DNA from: Bog-473 sp963828505
GTDB taxonomy: Bacteria > Actinomycetota > Acidimicrobiia > Acidimicrobiales > RAAP-2
Direction of reading: 5' to 3'
Length of the DNA: 64,000 nt
Assembly (NCBI GenBank): GCA_963828505.1
Contig: CAWHFM010000002.1
Span: forward strand, 1-64,000
Below are positions 10,180-17,730 of the stretch, one piece after another. Every line of letters begins with the position of its first letter. Within the stretch, counting starts at the first letter, position 1. The notes under the pieces are model-generated. The model saw only the letters and a program-made list of their open reading frames with translations, searched no databases and was not told the origin of the DNA. A program made the translations under genes and the position numbers.

Positions 10180-11174
10180 CCGACACCGTCACCGACGCCG
10201 CCGCTCCGCCCGAGGCGCCGGTGGACCCGCTGCTCACCGTCGAAGACCTCCATGTGACCTTTCAGAAGGGGAACCAGGCCATTCAGGCGGTGGCCGGCGT
10301 CAGCTTCACCTTGCGCCCGGGCGAGACGCTCGGGCTGGTGGGCGAATCCGGATGCGGGAAGACGACGACAGGCCGCGCCGTGGTGCAGGTGGAGCGGGCG
10401 ACTTCGGGAAAAATCCGCTTCGGCGACACCGAGCTCACCGCCCTCGGTCGCGGCGATCTGCGCACGCTGCGCACGCAGGTGCAGATGATCTTCCAGGATC
10501 CGATCTCCTCGTTGAACCCGAGGCGCCGCGTGCGCGACATCGTGGCCGAGCCGCTCACCATCTGGAAGATCGGCACCAAGGACGAGCGCCAGAAGGCGGC
10601 CTACGCCATGTTGGACCAGGTCGGCATCGATCCCTACCTCAACGGCGGTCGTCGGCCGCGCGAATTCTCCGGTGGCCAGTGCCAGCGCATCAGCATCGCC
10701 CGGGCCCTGGTGCTCAAGCCGAAACTGCTGGTGTGCGACGAGATCGTCTCCGCCCTCGACGTCTCGGTGCAGGCCCAGATCCTCAACCTGCTCGAGGACC
10801 TCAAGAACGAATTCAGCCTGACGCTGCTCTTCATCGCGCACGACCTGGCGGTGGTGAAGAACGTGAGCGACCGCGTTGCCGTGATGTACCTCGGCCGCCT
10901 GTGTGAGATCGCGCCCTCCGACCTCCTCTACCAGGCGCCCGCGCACCACTACACGGCGGCGCTGCTGGCGTCCGCGGTCGAGCCCGACCCCGAGGCGCCT
11001 CGCAACACGATCGCGCTGACGGGCGAGCCGCCGAGCCCGATCAACCCGCCCTCGGGCTGCCGCTTCCGCACCCGCTGCCCGAGGGCCGAGGCCCGTTGCG
11101 CCGAGGAGGTGCCCGAAATGCGGGACATCGCCCCGGGCCACCAGGTCGCCTGCCACTTCCCCATCGGGAGTTGA
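10176..11174 (+). CDS. Peptide ABC transporter ATPase, DppF/OppF-like
   Basis: 332-residue ATPase starting at GTG 10176 (GTGA overlap with the preceding stop). Walker A is GESGCGKTT, the Q-loop FQDPISSLNP, the signature FSGGQCQR, and Walker B LLVCDEIVSALD, with Ile where Pro is usual in DEP. The H-loop is IAHDLA. The C-terminal oligo_HPY region with CRFRTRCPRAEARC is intact. It pairs with the DppD-like ATPase to power the two permeases. Intact length and motifs contrast with the frameshifted partner just upstream. Confidence 0.93.
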   Translation: MTDTVTDAAAPPEAPVDPLLTVEDLHVTFQKGNQAIQAVAGVSFTLRPGETLGLVGESGCGKTTTGRAVVQVERATSGKIRFGDTELTALGRGDLRTLRTQVQMIFQDPISSLNPRRRVRDIVAEPLTIWKIGTKDERQKAAYAMLDQVGIDPYLNGGRRPREFSGGQCQRISIARALVLKPKLLVCDEIVSALDVSVQAQILNLLEDLKNEFSLTLLFIAHDLAVVKNVSDRVAVMYLGRLCEIAPSDLLYQAPAHHYTAALLASAVEPDPEAPRNTIALTGEPPSPINPPSGCRFRTRCPRAEARCAEEVPEMRDIAPGHQVACHFPIGS

Positions 11175-12157
11175 CGAGGCCCGAGGGCGAGGCGGCCGCC
11201 CCGTCCCCCCGCCGGCTGGTCGCGGCGGCCGGCCCCGAGTTCCCGGACCTCCACGACGACTGGCCGCTGCTGCGGGCGGCGCTGGCCCGCCAGGGCGTGG
11301 ACGCCAGCACCGCGGTATGGAGCGACCCTGAGGTCGACTGGACGGCGTACGGCCTGGTCCTGGCCAACGGGGTGTGGGACAACATCCACCACGTCGACGA
11401 ATTCCTGGCCTGGGTCGACCACGTGGCGGGGACGCTCGGCGTACGGGTCGTCAACTCGCCGGCCGTCCTGCACTGGAACATCGACAAGCGCTACCTCCGG
11501 GACCTCGAGTCGGCCGGCGTCCCCGTGGTCCCCACGCTGTGGGTGGAGCCAGGGGGCGAGCCCGGCCCGGCTGCGTCCGAGGCGGACCACCCCGAGTCCT
11601 CGGACCTCGACCTCCCCGACGGCGAGATCGTGGTAAAACCGTCGGTCTCGGGAGGCGGGTTCCAGACGGCGCGCTACCTGCCCCACGAGCACGGCTCGGC
11701 CCGCCGTCACATCGCCGACCTGACGGCGTCGGGCCGCACCGCCATGGTGCAGTCCTACCAGCGGGCCGTCGATGACGCCGGCGAGGTCGGGCTCATCTTC
11801 CTCGGGGGCGGGTTCAGCCACGCCATGCACAAGGAGCCGATGATCCGCCGAGGAACCGGACCGCGTCCGAGCCTGATTGAGAACCAGGTCGTCACGCCGG
11901 CCATCGCCTCGGCCGCCCAGCTCGCCCTGGGTCACGCCGCCGTCGCGGCCGCGGAGCGCCTCCACGGACCCGTCAGCTACGCCCGGGTGGACACGGTCGA
12001 GGACGACGACGGTCGCCCGCTGGTCCTCGAGCTCGAGCTGCTCGATCCGGCCCTGTTCTTCGTCACCGATCCTGCCGGAGCGGCGCGTTTCGCCCGCGTC
12101 CTGGCCCGCCTGCTCGACTCCGCGCACGAGCGCGGCCTGGCACCGCGACCTGGCTGA
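11171..12157 (+). CDS. ATP-grasp ligase-like protein (cycloserine-ligase/DcsG-like group)
   Basis: About 328 residues. The start is uncertain; TTG 11171 overlaps the previous stop and is chosen because sequence upstream is a shadow of the ABC ATPase. The motif NSPAVLHWNIDKRYL followed by AGVPVVPTLWV, the EIVVKPSVSGGG loop, the YQRAVDDAGEVGLIF strand and the C-terminal VLELELLDPALFF (metal-binding acidic residues) are the ATP-grasp pattern of proteins annotated as ATP-grasp or DcsG-like. It would couple ATP hydrolysis to amide or similar bond formation. It ends the peptide-transporter operon, so it may process an imported or exported small peptide; this is inference. Confidence 0.7.
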   Translation: MTRPEGEAAAPSPRRLVAAAGPEFPDLHDDWPLLRAALARQGVDASTAVWSDPEVDWTAYGLVLANGVWDNIHHVDEFLAWVDHVAGTLGVRVVNSPAVLHWNIDKRYLRDLESAGVPVVPTLWVEPGGEPGPAASEADHPESSDLDLPDGEIVVKPSVSGGGFQTARYLPHEHGSARRHIADLTASGRTAMVQSYQRAVDDAGEVGLIFLGGGFSHAMHKEPMIRRGTGPRPSLIENQVVTPAIASAAQLALGHAAVAAAERLHGPVSYARVDTVEDDDGRPLVLELELLDPALFFVTDPAGAARFARVLARLLDSAHERGLAPRPG

Positions 12158-12200
12158 CTTTTGGAACGGTCTCGGCCGCCCCGGCCGGCGTGGCCCAGAG

Positions 12201-12998
12201 CTACGTCAGCGCCACCGCCGCGTCGGGCTCGACCACCCGGAAGGAGAAGCTCTCCTCGAGATAGAGCCGCACCACGGACGCATCGTGGTCGCTGTAGCCG
12301 ATGGAGAGGTCCTGTCCCGCGTCGATGACGAAATCTCCACCTCTCAGGCTCAGCACGATGCCCCCCGCCAGTCCGGGCGACCACACCAGCGGACCGCCGA
12401 GGATCTTGCGGAGATGATCGAGGAGCAGGTGCCCGCCGTGCTCGGTCGACTCGACGATCGCGGTGTAGATGTCGGGGCAGATGGCCAAGCCGTACGGTCC
12501 GCCGATGCCGGACCGGCGCAGCACGTCGACCGCCCGGGCCACCGCCCTGGGGCACTCCTCCATGTCTTCCCCCAAGTTCAGCGGAGCGTGGGAGGTCGAC
12601 TCGGTGATGCCGAGGATGCCGGCGTCCGCATACCCGTGGAAGACGGCGGCGTTCTCGGCCAGTGCGATCTGGCTGACTGCTTCGTCGAGCTCGGGCAGCT
12701 CGATGTTGTCTGCACCCCGGTCGGCGTCATCGAGCTCTTGGCGCGAAACGCTGAACGACGCGCGCAGCTCCACCAGGGGCAGGACGCGCCGGCGGACGGC
12801 GGAGACACCCTCGGCCGGCGACGGCACCTCCTCGACCCGCCCCAGGTCGGTGGCCGAGTGGCCCCAGCCGTGCGGACCCGACAGGTCGACCAGCTTGCGT
12901 GCCGCCAGTTGGGTCACGAGCCGGCTCTTCGCCTCGTCTTCGATTTGCCCCCATGCCGCGTCGGAAACGGGAGCGAGGTCCCGGTACAGGTGGTCCAT
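12201..12998 (-). CDS. Encapsulin nanocompartment shell protein (family 1)
   Basis: 265 residues from ATG 12998, whose A is shared with the TGA of the upstream cargo gene. The N-terminus MDHLYRDLAPVSDAAW, then ARKLVDLSGPHGW and the RVEEV stretch match the cargo-docking N-terminal part of linocin/encapsulin HK97-fold shell proteins. IALAENAAVFHGY and the C-terminal segment around SFSFRVVEPDAAV fit the same family. It self-assembles into an icosahedral protein shell in the cytosol. The cargo is given by the adjacent gene: an encapsulated ferritin with a docking peptide, so the compartment stores iron. Transcribed with the cargo from upstream of 13390. Confidence 0.95.
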   Translation of the reverse strand: MDHLYRDLAPVSDAAWGQIEDEAKSRLVTQLAARKLVDLSGPHGWGHSATDLGRVEEVPSPAEGVSAVRRRVLPLVELRASFSVSRQELDDADRGADNIELPELDEAVSQIALAENAAVFHGYADAGILGITESTSHAPLNLGEDMEECPRAVARAVDVLRRSGIGGPYGLAICPDIYTAIVESTEHGGHLLLDHLRKILGGPLVWSPGLAGGIVLSLRGGDFVIDAGQDLSIGYSDHDASVVRLYLEESFSFRVVEPDAAVALT

Positions 12999-13390
12999 CA
13001 CTCGCACCCCATGAGGCTGCCGATCCCGAGCGTCCCTGACCCTGAGCCCCGGGCGGAGCCCGCCGCCGCTCCCCCGCCACCGTTGCCCTCGGCGGCTTCC
13101 GCCTCGACCTCGGTGACCGGTTCCGTCGTGAAGAGGTACGTCCGCAGGTGTGTGTCGAGCACCGGGTCGCGGCGCCGTAACCACTCCAGCGTCATGGATG
13201 CGTGCTCCTTCTCCTCGTCGCGGTTGTGCGCCAGGACGTCGGCCAGGCTCGAGTCGTTGGTGGCGTGGACCCTCTGGTCGTACCAGTCGACCGCCTGGAA
13301 CTCCTCGATCATCGAGGTGAACGCACGGTGCCGGTCGATCGTGTCCTCGCCGAGCAACTCTGCCGCCTCGTGCAGCCCTTCACTTGCCAT
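12998..13390 (-). CDS. Encapsulated ferritin-like protein (EncFtn) with encapsulin-targeting peptide
   Basis: 130 residues. The two-helix ferritin-like core has EEFQAVDWYDQR (about 29–40) and HNRDEEKEHASMTLEW (55–70). These match EncFtn proteins such as the Rhodospirillum rubrum one, with Glu30, Glu60 and His63 as expected ferroxidase ligands and Trp36/Tyr37 alongside. A Gly/Ala-rich linker (about 101–118) leads to the C-terminal GTLGIGSLMG, the classic encapsulin-docking peptide. It oxidises Fe(II) at the dimer interface and delivers mineral to the encapsulin lumen. Cargo first, shell second, with overlapping stop/start, ensures coupled production. Confidence 0.95.
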   Translation of the reverse strand: MASEGLHEAAELLGEDTIDRHRAFTSMIEEFQAVDWYDQRVHATNDSSLADVLAHNRDEEKEHASMTLEWLRRRDPVLDTHLRTYLFTTEPVTEVEAEAAEGNGGGGAAAGSARGSGSGTLGIGSLMGCE

Positions 13391-13509
13391 GGCTCACCGT
13401 TCTCCTGTCGTCAGTCAGTGTCGTTGGCCCTGCCGGTGGTGCGGCTGACAATACCGGGTCCGTGTCGTGGTCCACCCGGGCTGGCCGGCGGAGTCCGAGA
13501 CGGCCGTGA

Positions 13510-14013
13510 TCAACGTCGGCGGCCGTCCGAGTCAGCCGACTCCGATCGGGGCCGCCAGCGTTCGAAGCGATACCCGATCCCGTTTTCGCGTTCCTGGGCG
13601 CCGGGCTGGGCCAACTCGAAATCGTCCCGGTAGGGCGGGAAGAATTTCGTGCAGTCGAAGTCGCCTTCGACCTGGGTCAGCACGAGCTCTTCAGCCTGGT
13701 CGATCGTGGAGGCGTAGACGGCTGCTCCACCGATCACCCAGATGTCCTCGGCGGGCCGGTCCCGCGTGAGCTCTTGCACCGTGGCGATCGGGTCGAATCC
13801 CGCGCGCAACGGCCCGTCATGTGATGTGAGGACGTAGTTGTCCCGGCCGTGCAGAGGGGCGTCGAACTCGGTGTAGGTCGATCGACCCATGACGATCACA
13901 CCCCGTCCGGTCGCTCGGCGGAAGTGCGCCCGGTCGCCGGGGAGATCCCACGGGATGCCCTTGTCGGTGGCAATACCGCGCTCGGTGTCGAGCGCGGCGA
14001 TCAGCCGGATCAC
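13510..14013 (-). CDS. Dihydrofolate reductase
   Basis: 167 residues from GTG 14013, which overlaps the stop of the VOC gene (GTGA). The N-terminus VIRLIAALDTERGIATDKG, then IPWDLPGDRAHFRRAT, IVMGRSTY and the NADPH-binding VIGGAAVYA motif establish the DHFR fold. It reduces dihydrofolate to tetrahydrofolate with NADPH. It carries a short charged C-terminal tail (RPRSESADSDGRRR). thyA is not adjacent, so whether this is the housekeeping enzyme or a DHFR-family paralogue is not settled by context. Confidence 0.85.
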   Translation of the reverse strand: MIRLIAALDTERGIATDKGIPWDLPGDRAHFRRATGRGVIVMGRSTYTEFDAPLHGRDNYVLTSHDGPLRAGFDPIATVQELTRDRPAEDIWVIGGAAVYASTIDQAEELVLTQVEGDFDCTKFFPPYRDDFELAQPGAQERENGIGYRFERWRPRSESADSDGRRR

Positions 14014-14438
14014 GACGAGCTCGACGCGGCCTCCCGCTCCATGCTCTGGACGTCGAAGTAGACCGGGAGCAGGAACTTCACGTAGAAGGCGTGCACGGTG
14101 AGCTCGGGGTACACGAGGTCGTCGTAGCGGATGATCTTGACTCGGTCGTCCTTGTCGGCGTAGCGCTCGCACTCCTCGCGGAGCCGGTCGACCTCGTCCC
14201 GGGTGTCCTGAAGAAGACCCAGGTGGTCGTAGCCCGGAGACGACATCGGCTTGTCGCTCTCGGCCAACAGGATGAACTGTTCGGAGTCGGGCATGAGGAT
14301 GTGGCACGACTGGCCCACCACCTCGGTGTCGATGCCCCGCCAGCCGAAGACCGAACCGTAGAAGGCGTCGACCTCCTGGCGGAACTCCTGGGTCAGCGTG
14401 CCGACGGGAAACGTGAGCTCCATGTGGTTGAACCGCAT
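14010..14438 (-). CDS. VOC (glyoxalase/bleomycin-resistance) family protein
   Basis: 142-residue small protein beginning MRFNHMELTFP, with the FYGSVFGW element and the PGYDHLGLL strand of the vicinal-oxygen-chelate fold. It consists of two babab-type modules in one chain. Candidate metal ligands include the N-terminal His and the Asp/His in YDHLG, but substrate cannot be inferred. It ends in a Ser-rich tail, and its stop overlaps the start of the DHFR gene, so the two are cotranscribed. The start is an ATG followed at once by a strongly conserved-looking strand. Confidence 0.7.
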   Translation of the reverse strand: MRFNHMELTFPVGTLTQEFRQEVDAFYGSVFGWRGIDTEVVGQSCHILMPDSEQFILLAESDKPMSSPGYDHLGLLQDTRDEVDRLREECERYADKDDRVKIIRYDDLVYPELTVHAFYVKFLLPVYFDVQSMEREAASSSS

Positions 14439-14709
14439 CGGGCGTCCTCCTCCTGGGGGTCTCGGTGCTCCGGACCGGCGGGTCCGTGGCCGACTCTACG
14501 CGCCCCGGGCTGGGCCCTGGCGGGGCACCCGGAAGCCGGCTGCTTCCCGGGACACTTCCCCGGGGAAGCGGGTCACGGACGTCTGTCGGCCCACCATCGG
14601 TGCGGTCCCGGGCACTGATGGCGTCCTCCACCATGGCGGCTGCTTGCTCGCTTGCGGACGGACTTGGTGAGAACCTGGTGTAGGTCGGCTCGAGTAGTCA
14701 AGAGGCGAT

Positions 14710-15993
14710 GTGGGGGGGATACGCGGAGCGGCTGTGGCCACGGCGATGGCGGCCTGGGCCTTGGTCCTGGCCTCACCTGCGGTCGGTGCGACGTCGAACG
14801 GCGGCTCGGCTGGTGGGGACGAGTGGCCCATGTTCATGGGCGGCTTCACTCATGCCGGCGCGAGCCGAGCGGTCGGACCTTCCTCGCCGGCCGCCAGTTG
14901 GAGACTCGAACCAGACAGCTCGTACGCCGATCGCGGCATGTCTCCCGTTGTCGGGAGCAATGGAACCATCTACCTCTTACAGAAGAAGGCGGGCGGCACT
15001 GTTGATGCCGCGCGCTTGTCGGCGATATCTCCGACCACGCACAAGACTTTGTGGTCGTGGTCGGGAGCGGGCGAACCCTGGTACACCATTCCCGCGGTCG
15101 CATCCGATGGAACCGTCTACGTGATGATGGACAGCGACGAGGGGGGGACGCAGGGGATCTATGCCATCAAGAGCGGCGGTACCACACTGTGGGCGGACCA
15201 CAACGTGTCGACGTCCGACACCGGACCACCGACGATCGGCCCGGACGGGACGGTGTACTTCGAAGGCTCGAATGCTGAGCTGTACGCGCTGAATCCGAAG
15301 AACGGACACGTCTATTGGACCTTCGCCGGCTCCACCAGCACGTTTTACAACGGATACTCGCCGACCATCTCCCCTGATGGCACGACGGTGTACCTCACGA
15401 GCAACGGTGGAGATCTCTACGCATTGTCGGCCGGGCCGACGGGCGGACAACCGGAATGGACGTATCCCATACACGCAGAGTCACGTGCGGATATCTTCAA
15501 CGCCCCCGCCGTCGGTCCCGATGGCACGATCTACCTGACGACCGGAGGACCCGACGGGGACTCGCCTGGCGACATCGATGCCGTGAATCCCGACGGCAAG
15601 CTCAAATGGTCGTACGTCTCCAAAGGCGCATTCCAAACCACCCCGGCCCTCACGGCCGCCGGACAAGTGGTCGCCGGCAACGATGTCGGTACCGTCGTGG
15701 CCCTCGAACAATCACGCGGCACGTTGGCCTGGTCCTACGCTGCCCGTGGATACGAGAACGGGTTCTTCAATTCCTCGGCGGCATCGGACGCCGACGGGAA
15801 CATCTACATTCAGAATCAGCTGCGTGTCATTGCCCTCAGTCCGGACGGAGCTGTGCTGTGGACCGCGAAGCACAGGACCTACGTCGGTGCCTCGCCTGCG
15901 CTGGACGACTCCGGGACTCTCTACGTCACCGGTAGCGTCGAGAACCAGAGTGAACCCATCCCACCCCTGATCGCCTACGAGGCGAGCGGTTGA
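14710..15993 (+). CDS. Secreted PQQ/quinoprotein-like beta-propeller protein
   Basis: 427 residues from GTG 14710. An N-terminal signal peptide (GIRGAAVATAMAAWALVLA, cleavage probably after VGA) precedes about seven repeated blades with DGTVY/DGTIYL turns and W-S-W/W-T-Y strands, the hallmark of PQQ-like or outer-membrane-assembly BamB-like propellers. No enzyme active-site residues are evident and there is no C-terminal anchor. It is likely an exported ligand-binding or structural propeller. It stands alone between a divergent minus-strand operon and the convergent rpsA gene. Confidence 0.7.
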   Translation: MGGIRGAAVATAMAAWALVLASPAVGATSNGGSAGGDEWPMFMGGFTHAGASRAVGPSSPAASWRLEPDSSYADRGMSPVVGSNGTIYLLQKKAGGTVDAARLSAISPTTHKTLWSWSGAGEPWYTIPAVASDGTVYVMMDSDEGGTQGIYAIKSGGTTLWADHNVSTSDTGPPTIGPDGTVYFEGSNAELYALNPKNGHVYWTFAGSTSTFYNGYSPTISPDGTTVYLTSNGGDLYALSAGPTGGQPEWTYPIHAESRADIFNAPAVGPDGTIYLTTGGPDGDSPGDIDAVNPDGKLKWSYVSKGAFQTTPALTAAGQVVAGNDVGTVVALEQSRGTLAWSYAARGYENGFFNSSAASDADGNIYIQNQLRVIALSPDGAVLWTAKHRTYVGASPALDDSGTLYVTGSVENQSEPIPPLIAYEASG

Positions 15994-16022
15994 CGGCAGT
16001 TACCGGAGTCGACCCACGGGGC

Positions 16023-17552
16023 TTACTCCACTGCCGCGGGTGTCGCCTCAGCAGCGCCCGCAGCGTCGCCCTCGGCGGCCACTGAGCTCTCGGCGACCTC
16101 GCCGCCTGCTGAGCTCTCGGCCACCTCGGCGACCGGGCCGTCTGCTGAAGCCTCGGCGACGGCTGAACCCGCGTCGACCTCGCCGGCGGCTGAACCCGCG
16201 TCGACCTCGCCGCCCTCGCCGTCGGTGGGGTGGGCCTGTGCGCCGACCTCGGTGGCGAATTCGGCCCACGCCGCCTGCGCCTCGGTCTCGGGAGTGAACT
16301 CGCCCTCGGCGTAGTCGAAGCCGATGTAGTTCCCCTCCTCGTCGTAGGCGTGCTCGCCGAAAGCCTCGCGGTACTCCTCGGAGACCTCGCCGCCCTCGGC
16401 CGCCTGCTTGATCGACAGCGAGATCCGCCGGCGCTGGAGGTCGATGTCGATGATCTTCACCCACAGCTCCTCGCCGGGGGAGACGACCTGCTCGGGCAGG
16501 TCCACGTGGTGCACCGCCATCTCGCTGATGTGCACGAGACCCTCGATCCCGTCTCCGACCTGTACGAAGGCACCGAAGGGAACCAGCTTGGTGATCCGGC
16601 CGTAGACGAGCTGGCCCACGGCGTGCGAGTCGGCGAACTCCTGCCAGGGGTCCGATTGCGTCGCCTTGAGGGACAGCGAGATGCGCTCCTTCTCCAGGTC
16701 GACGTCCAGCACCTCGACCTCGATCTCGTCGCCCACCTGCACGACCGACGACGGGTGGTCGACGTGCTTCCACGAGAGCTCGGAGACGTGGACCAGGCCG
16801 TCCATGCCGCCCAGGTCGACGAAGGCGCCGAAGTTCACCACGGAGGAGACCACGCCCTTGCGCCGCTCGCCCGGCTTGAGGTTCGCCAGGAAGTCGCCGC
16901 GCTGCTCCTTCTGGGCCTCCTCGAGCCAGGCCCGGCGGGACAGGACCACGTTGTTGCGGTTGCGGTCCAGCTCGATGATCTTCGCCTCGATCTCCTTGCC
17001 CACGTAGGGCTGAAGCTCGCGTACCCGGCGCAGCTCGACCAGCGAGGCGGGGAGGAAGCCCCGCAGGCCGATGTCGACGATGAGGCCGCCCTTGACGACC
17101 TCGATCACCGGGCCCTTCACCATTTCGCCCTTGTTCTTCTTCTCCTCGATCGTGGTCCAGGCCCGCTCGTACTGCGCCCGCTTCTTGGACAGGACCAGGC
17201 GCCCCTCCTTGTCCTCCTTCTGGAGGACGAGGGCCTCGACGTGGTCGCCGAGCGAGACGATCTCTTCGGGGTGCACGTCGTTGCGGATGGAGAGCTCTCG
17301 GGCGGGGATGACGCCCTCGGACTTGAAGCCGATGTCGAGCAGGACCTCGTCGCGGTCGATCTTGACGACCGTCCCCTCAATCACGTCCCCATCGTCGAAC
17401 TCGATGATGGAGTCGCCCATCGCCTTCTCGAGGTCGGCGTCGCCCAGGTCGTCGTCGACGATGGGCCGCGGGTGGTAGTTCCCCTCGGCGTCGAAAGTCC
17501 CCATCTGCTCGGGGGAAAGGAGGGAGGTGCGTGCTGCCGTGGTCTCGGCCAT
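16023..17552 (-). CDS. rpsA: 30S ribosomal protein S1
   Basis: 509 residues from ATG 17552, preceded by AAGGAG with 10-nt spacing. The N-terminal residues resemble actinobacterial S1 starts. Four S1 OB-fold repeats begin near GDVIEGTVVKID, GPVIEVVKGG, GERRKGVVSSVV and GQLVYGRITKLV; the last two contain the classic NFGAFVDLG and PFGAFVQVG strands. A C-terminal acidic Ala/Glu/Ser tail contains repeated EVDAGS and AESS units. It binds mRNA on the ribosome. Located just downstream of polA on the same strand, as in mycobacteria. Confidence 0.95.
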   Translation of the reverse strand: MAETTAARTSLLSPEQMGTFDAEGNYHPRPIVDDDLGDADLEKAMGDSIIEFDDGDVIEGTVVKIDRDEVLLDIGFKSEGVIPARELSIRNDVHPEEIVSLGDHVEALVLQKEDKEGRLVLSKKRAQYERAWTTIEEKKNKGEMVKGPVIEVVKGGLIVDIGLRGFLPASLVELRRVRELQPYVGKEIEAKIIELDRNRNNVVLSRRAWLEEAQKEQRGDFLANLKPGERRKGVVSSVVNFGAFVDLGGMDGLVHVSELSWKHVDHPSSVVQVGDEIEVEVLDVDLEKERISLSLKATQSDPWQEFADSHAVGQLVYGRITKLVPFGAFVQVGDGIEGLVHISEMAVHHVDLPEQVVSPGEELWVKIIDIDLQRRRISLSIKQAAEGGEVSEEYREAFGEHAYDEEGNYIGFDYAEGEFTPETEAQAAWAEFATEVGAQAHPTDGEGGEVDAGSAAGEVDAGSAVAEASADGPVAEVAESSAGGEVAESSVAAEGDAAGAAEATPAAVE

Positions 17553-17730
17553 GGTGGTAATGCTCCTTGCTGGGTTGCGACCTGCAACCTCAGGACCGCG
17601 CCGGGGCCTTGTCTCGTCGGATTGGGTGCCCGCCACCAGCGCCAGCGGGCATTCCACGATACCAGCTGCTCAGAGGCCCGTTTCCCCGCCGCCCAGCCCG
17701 CCGCAGCCCTTGGGGCCGTCGACCGGCCCG

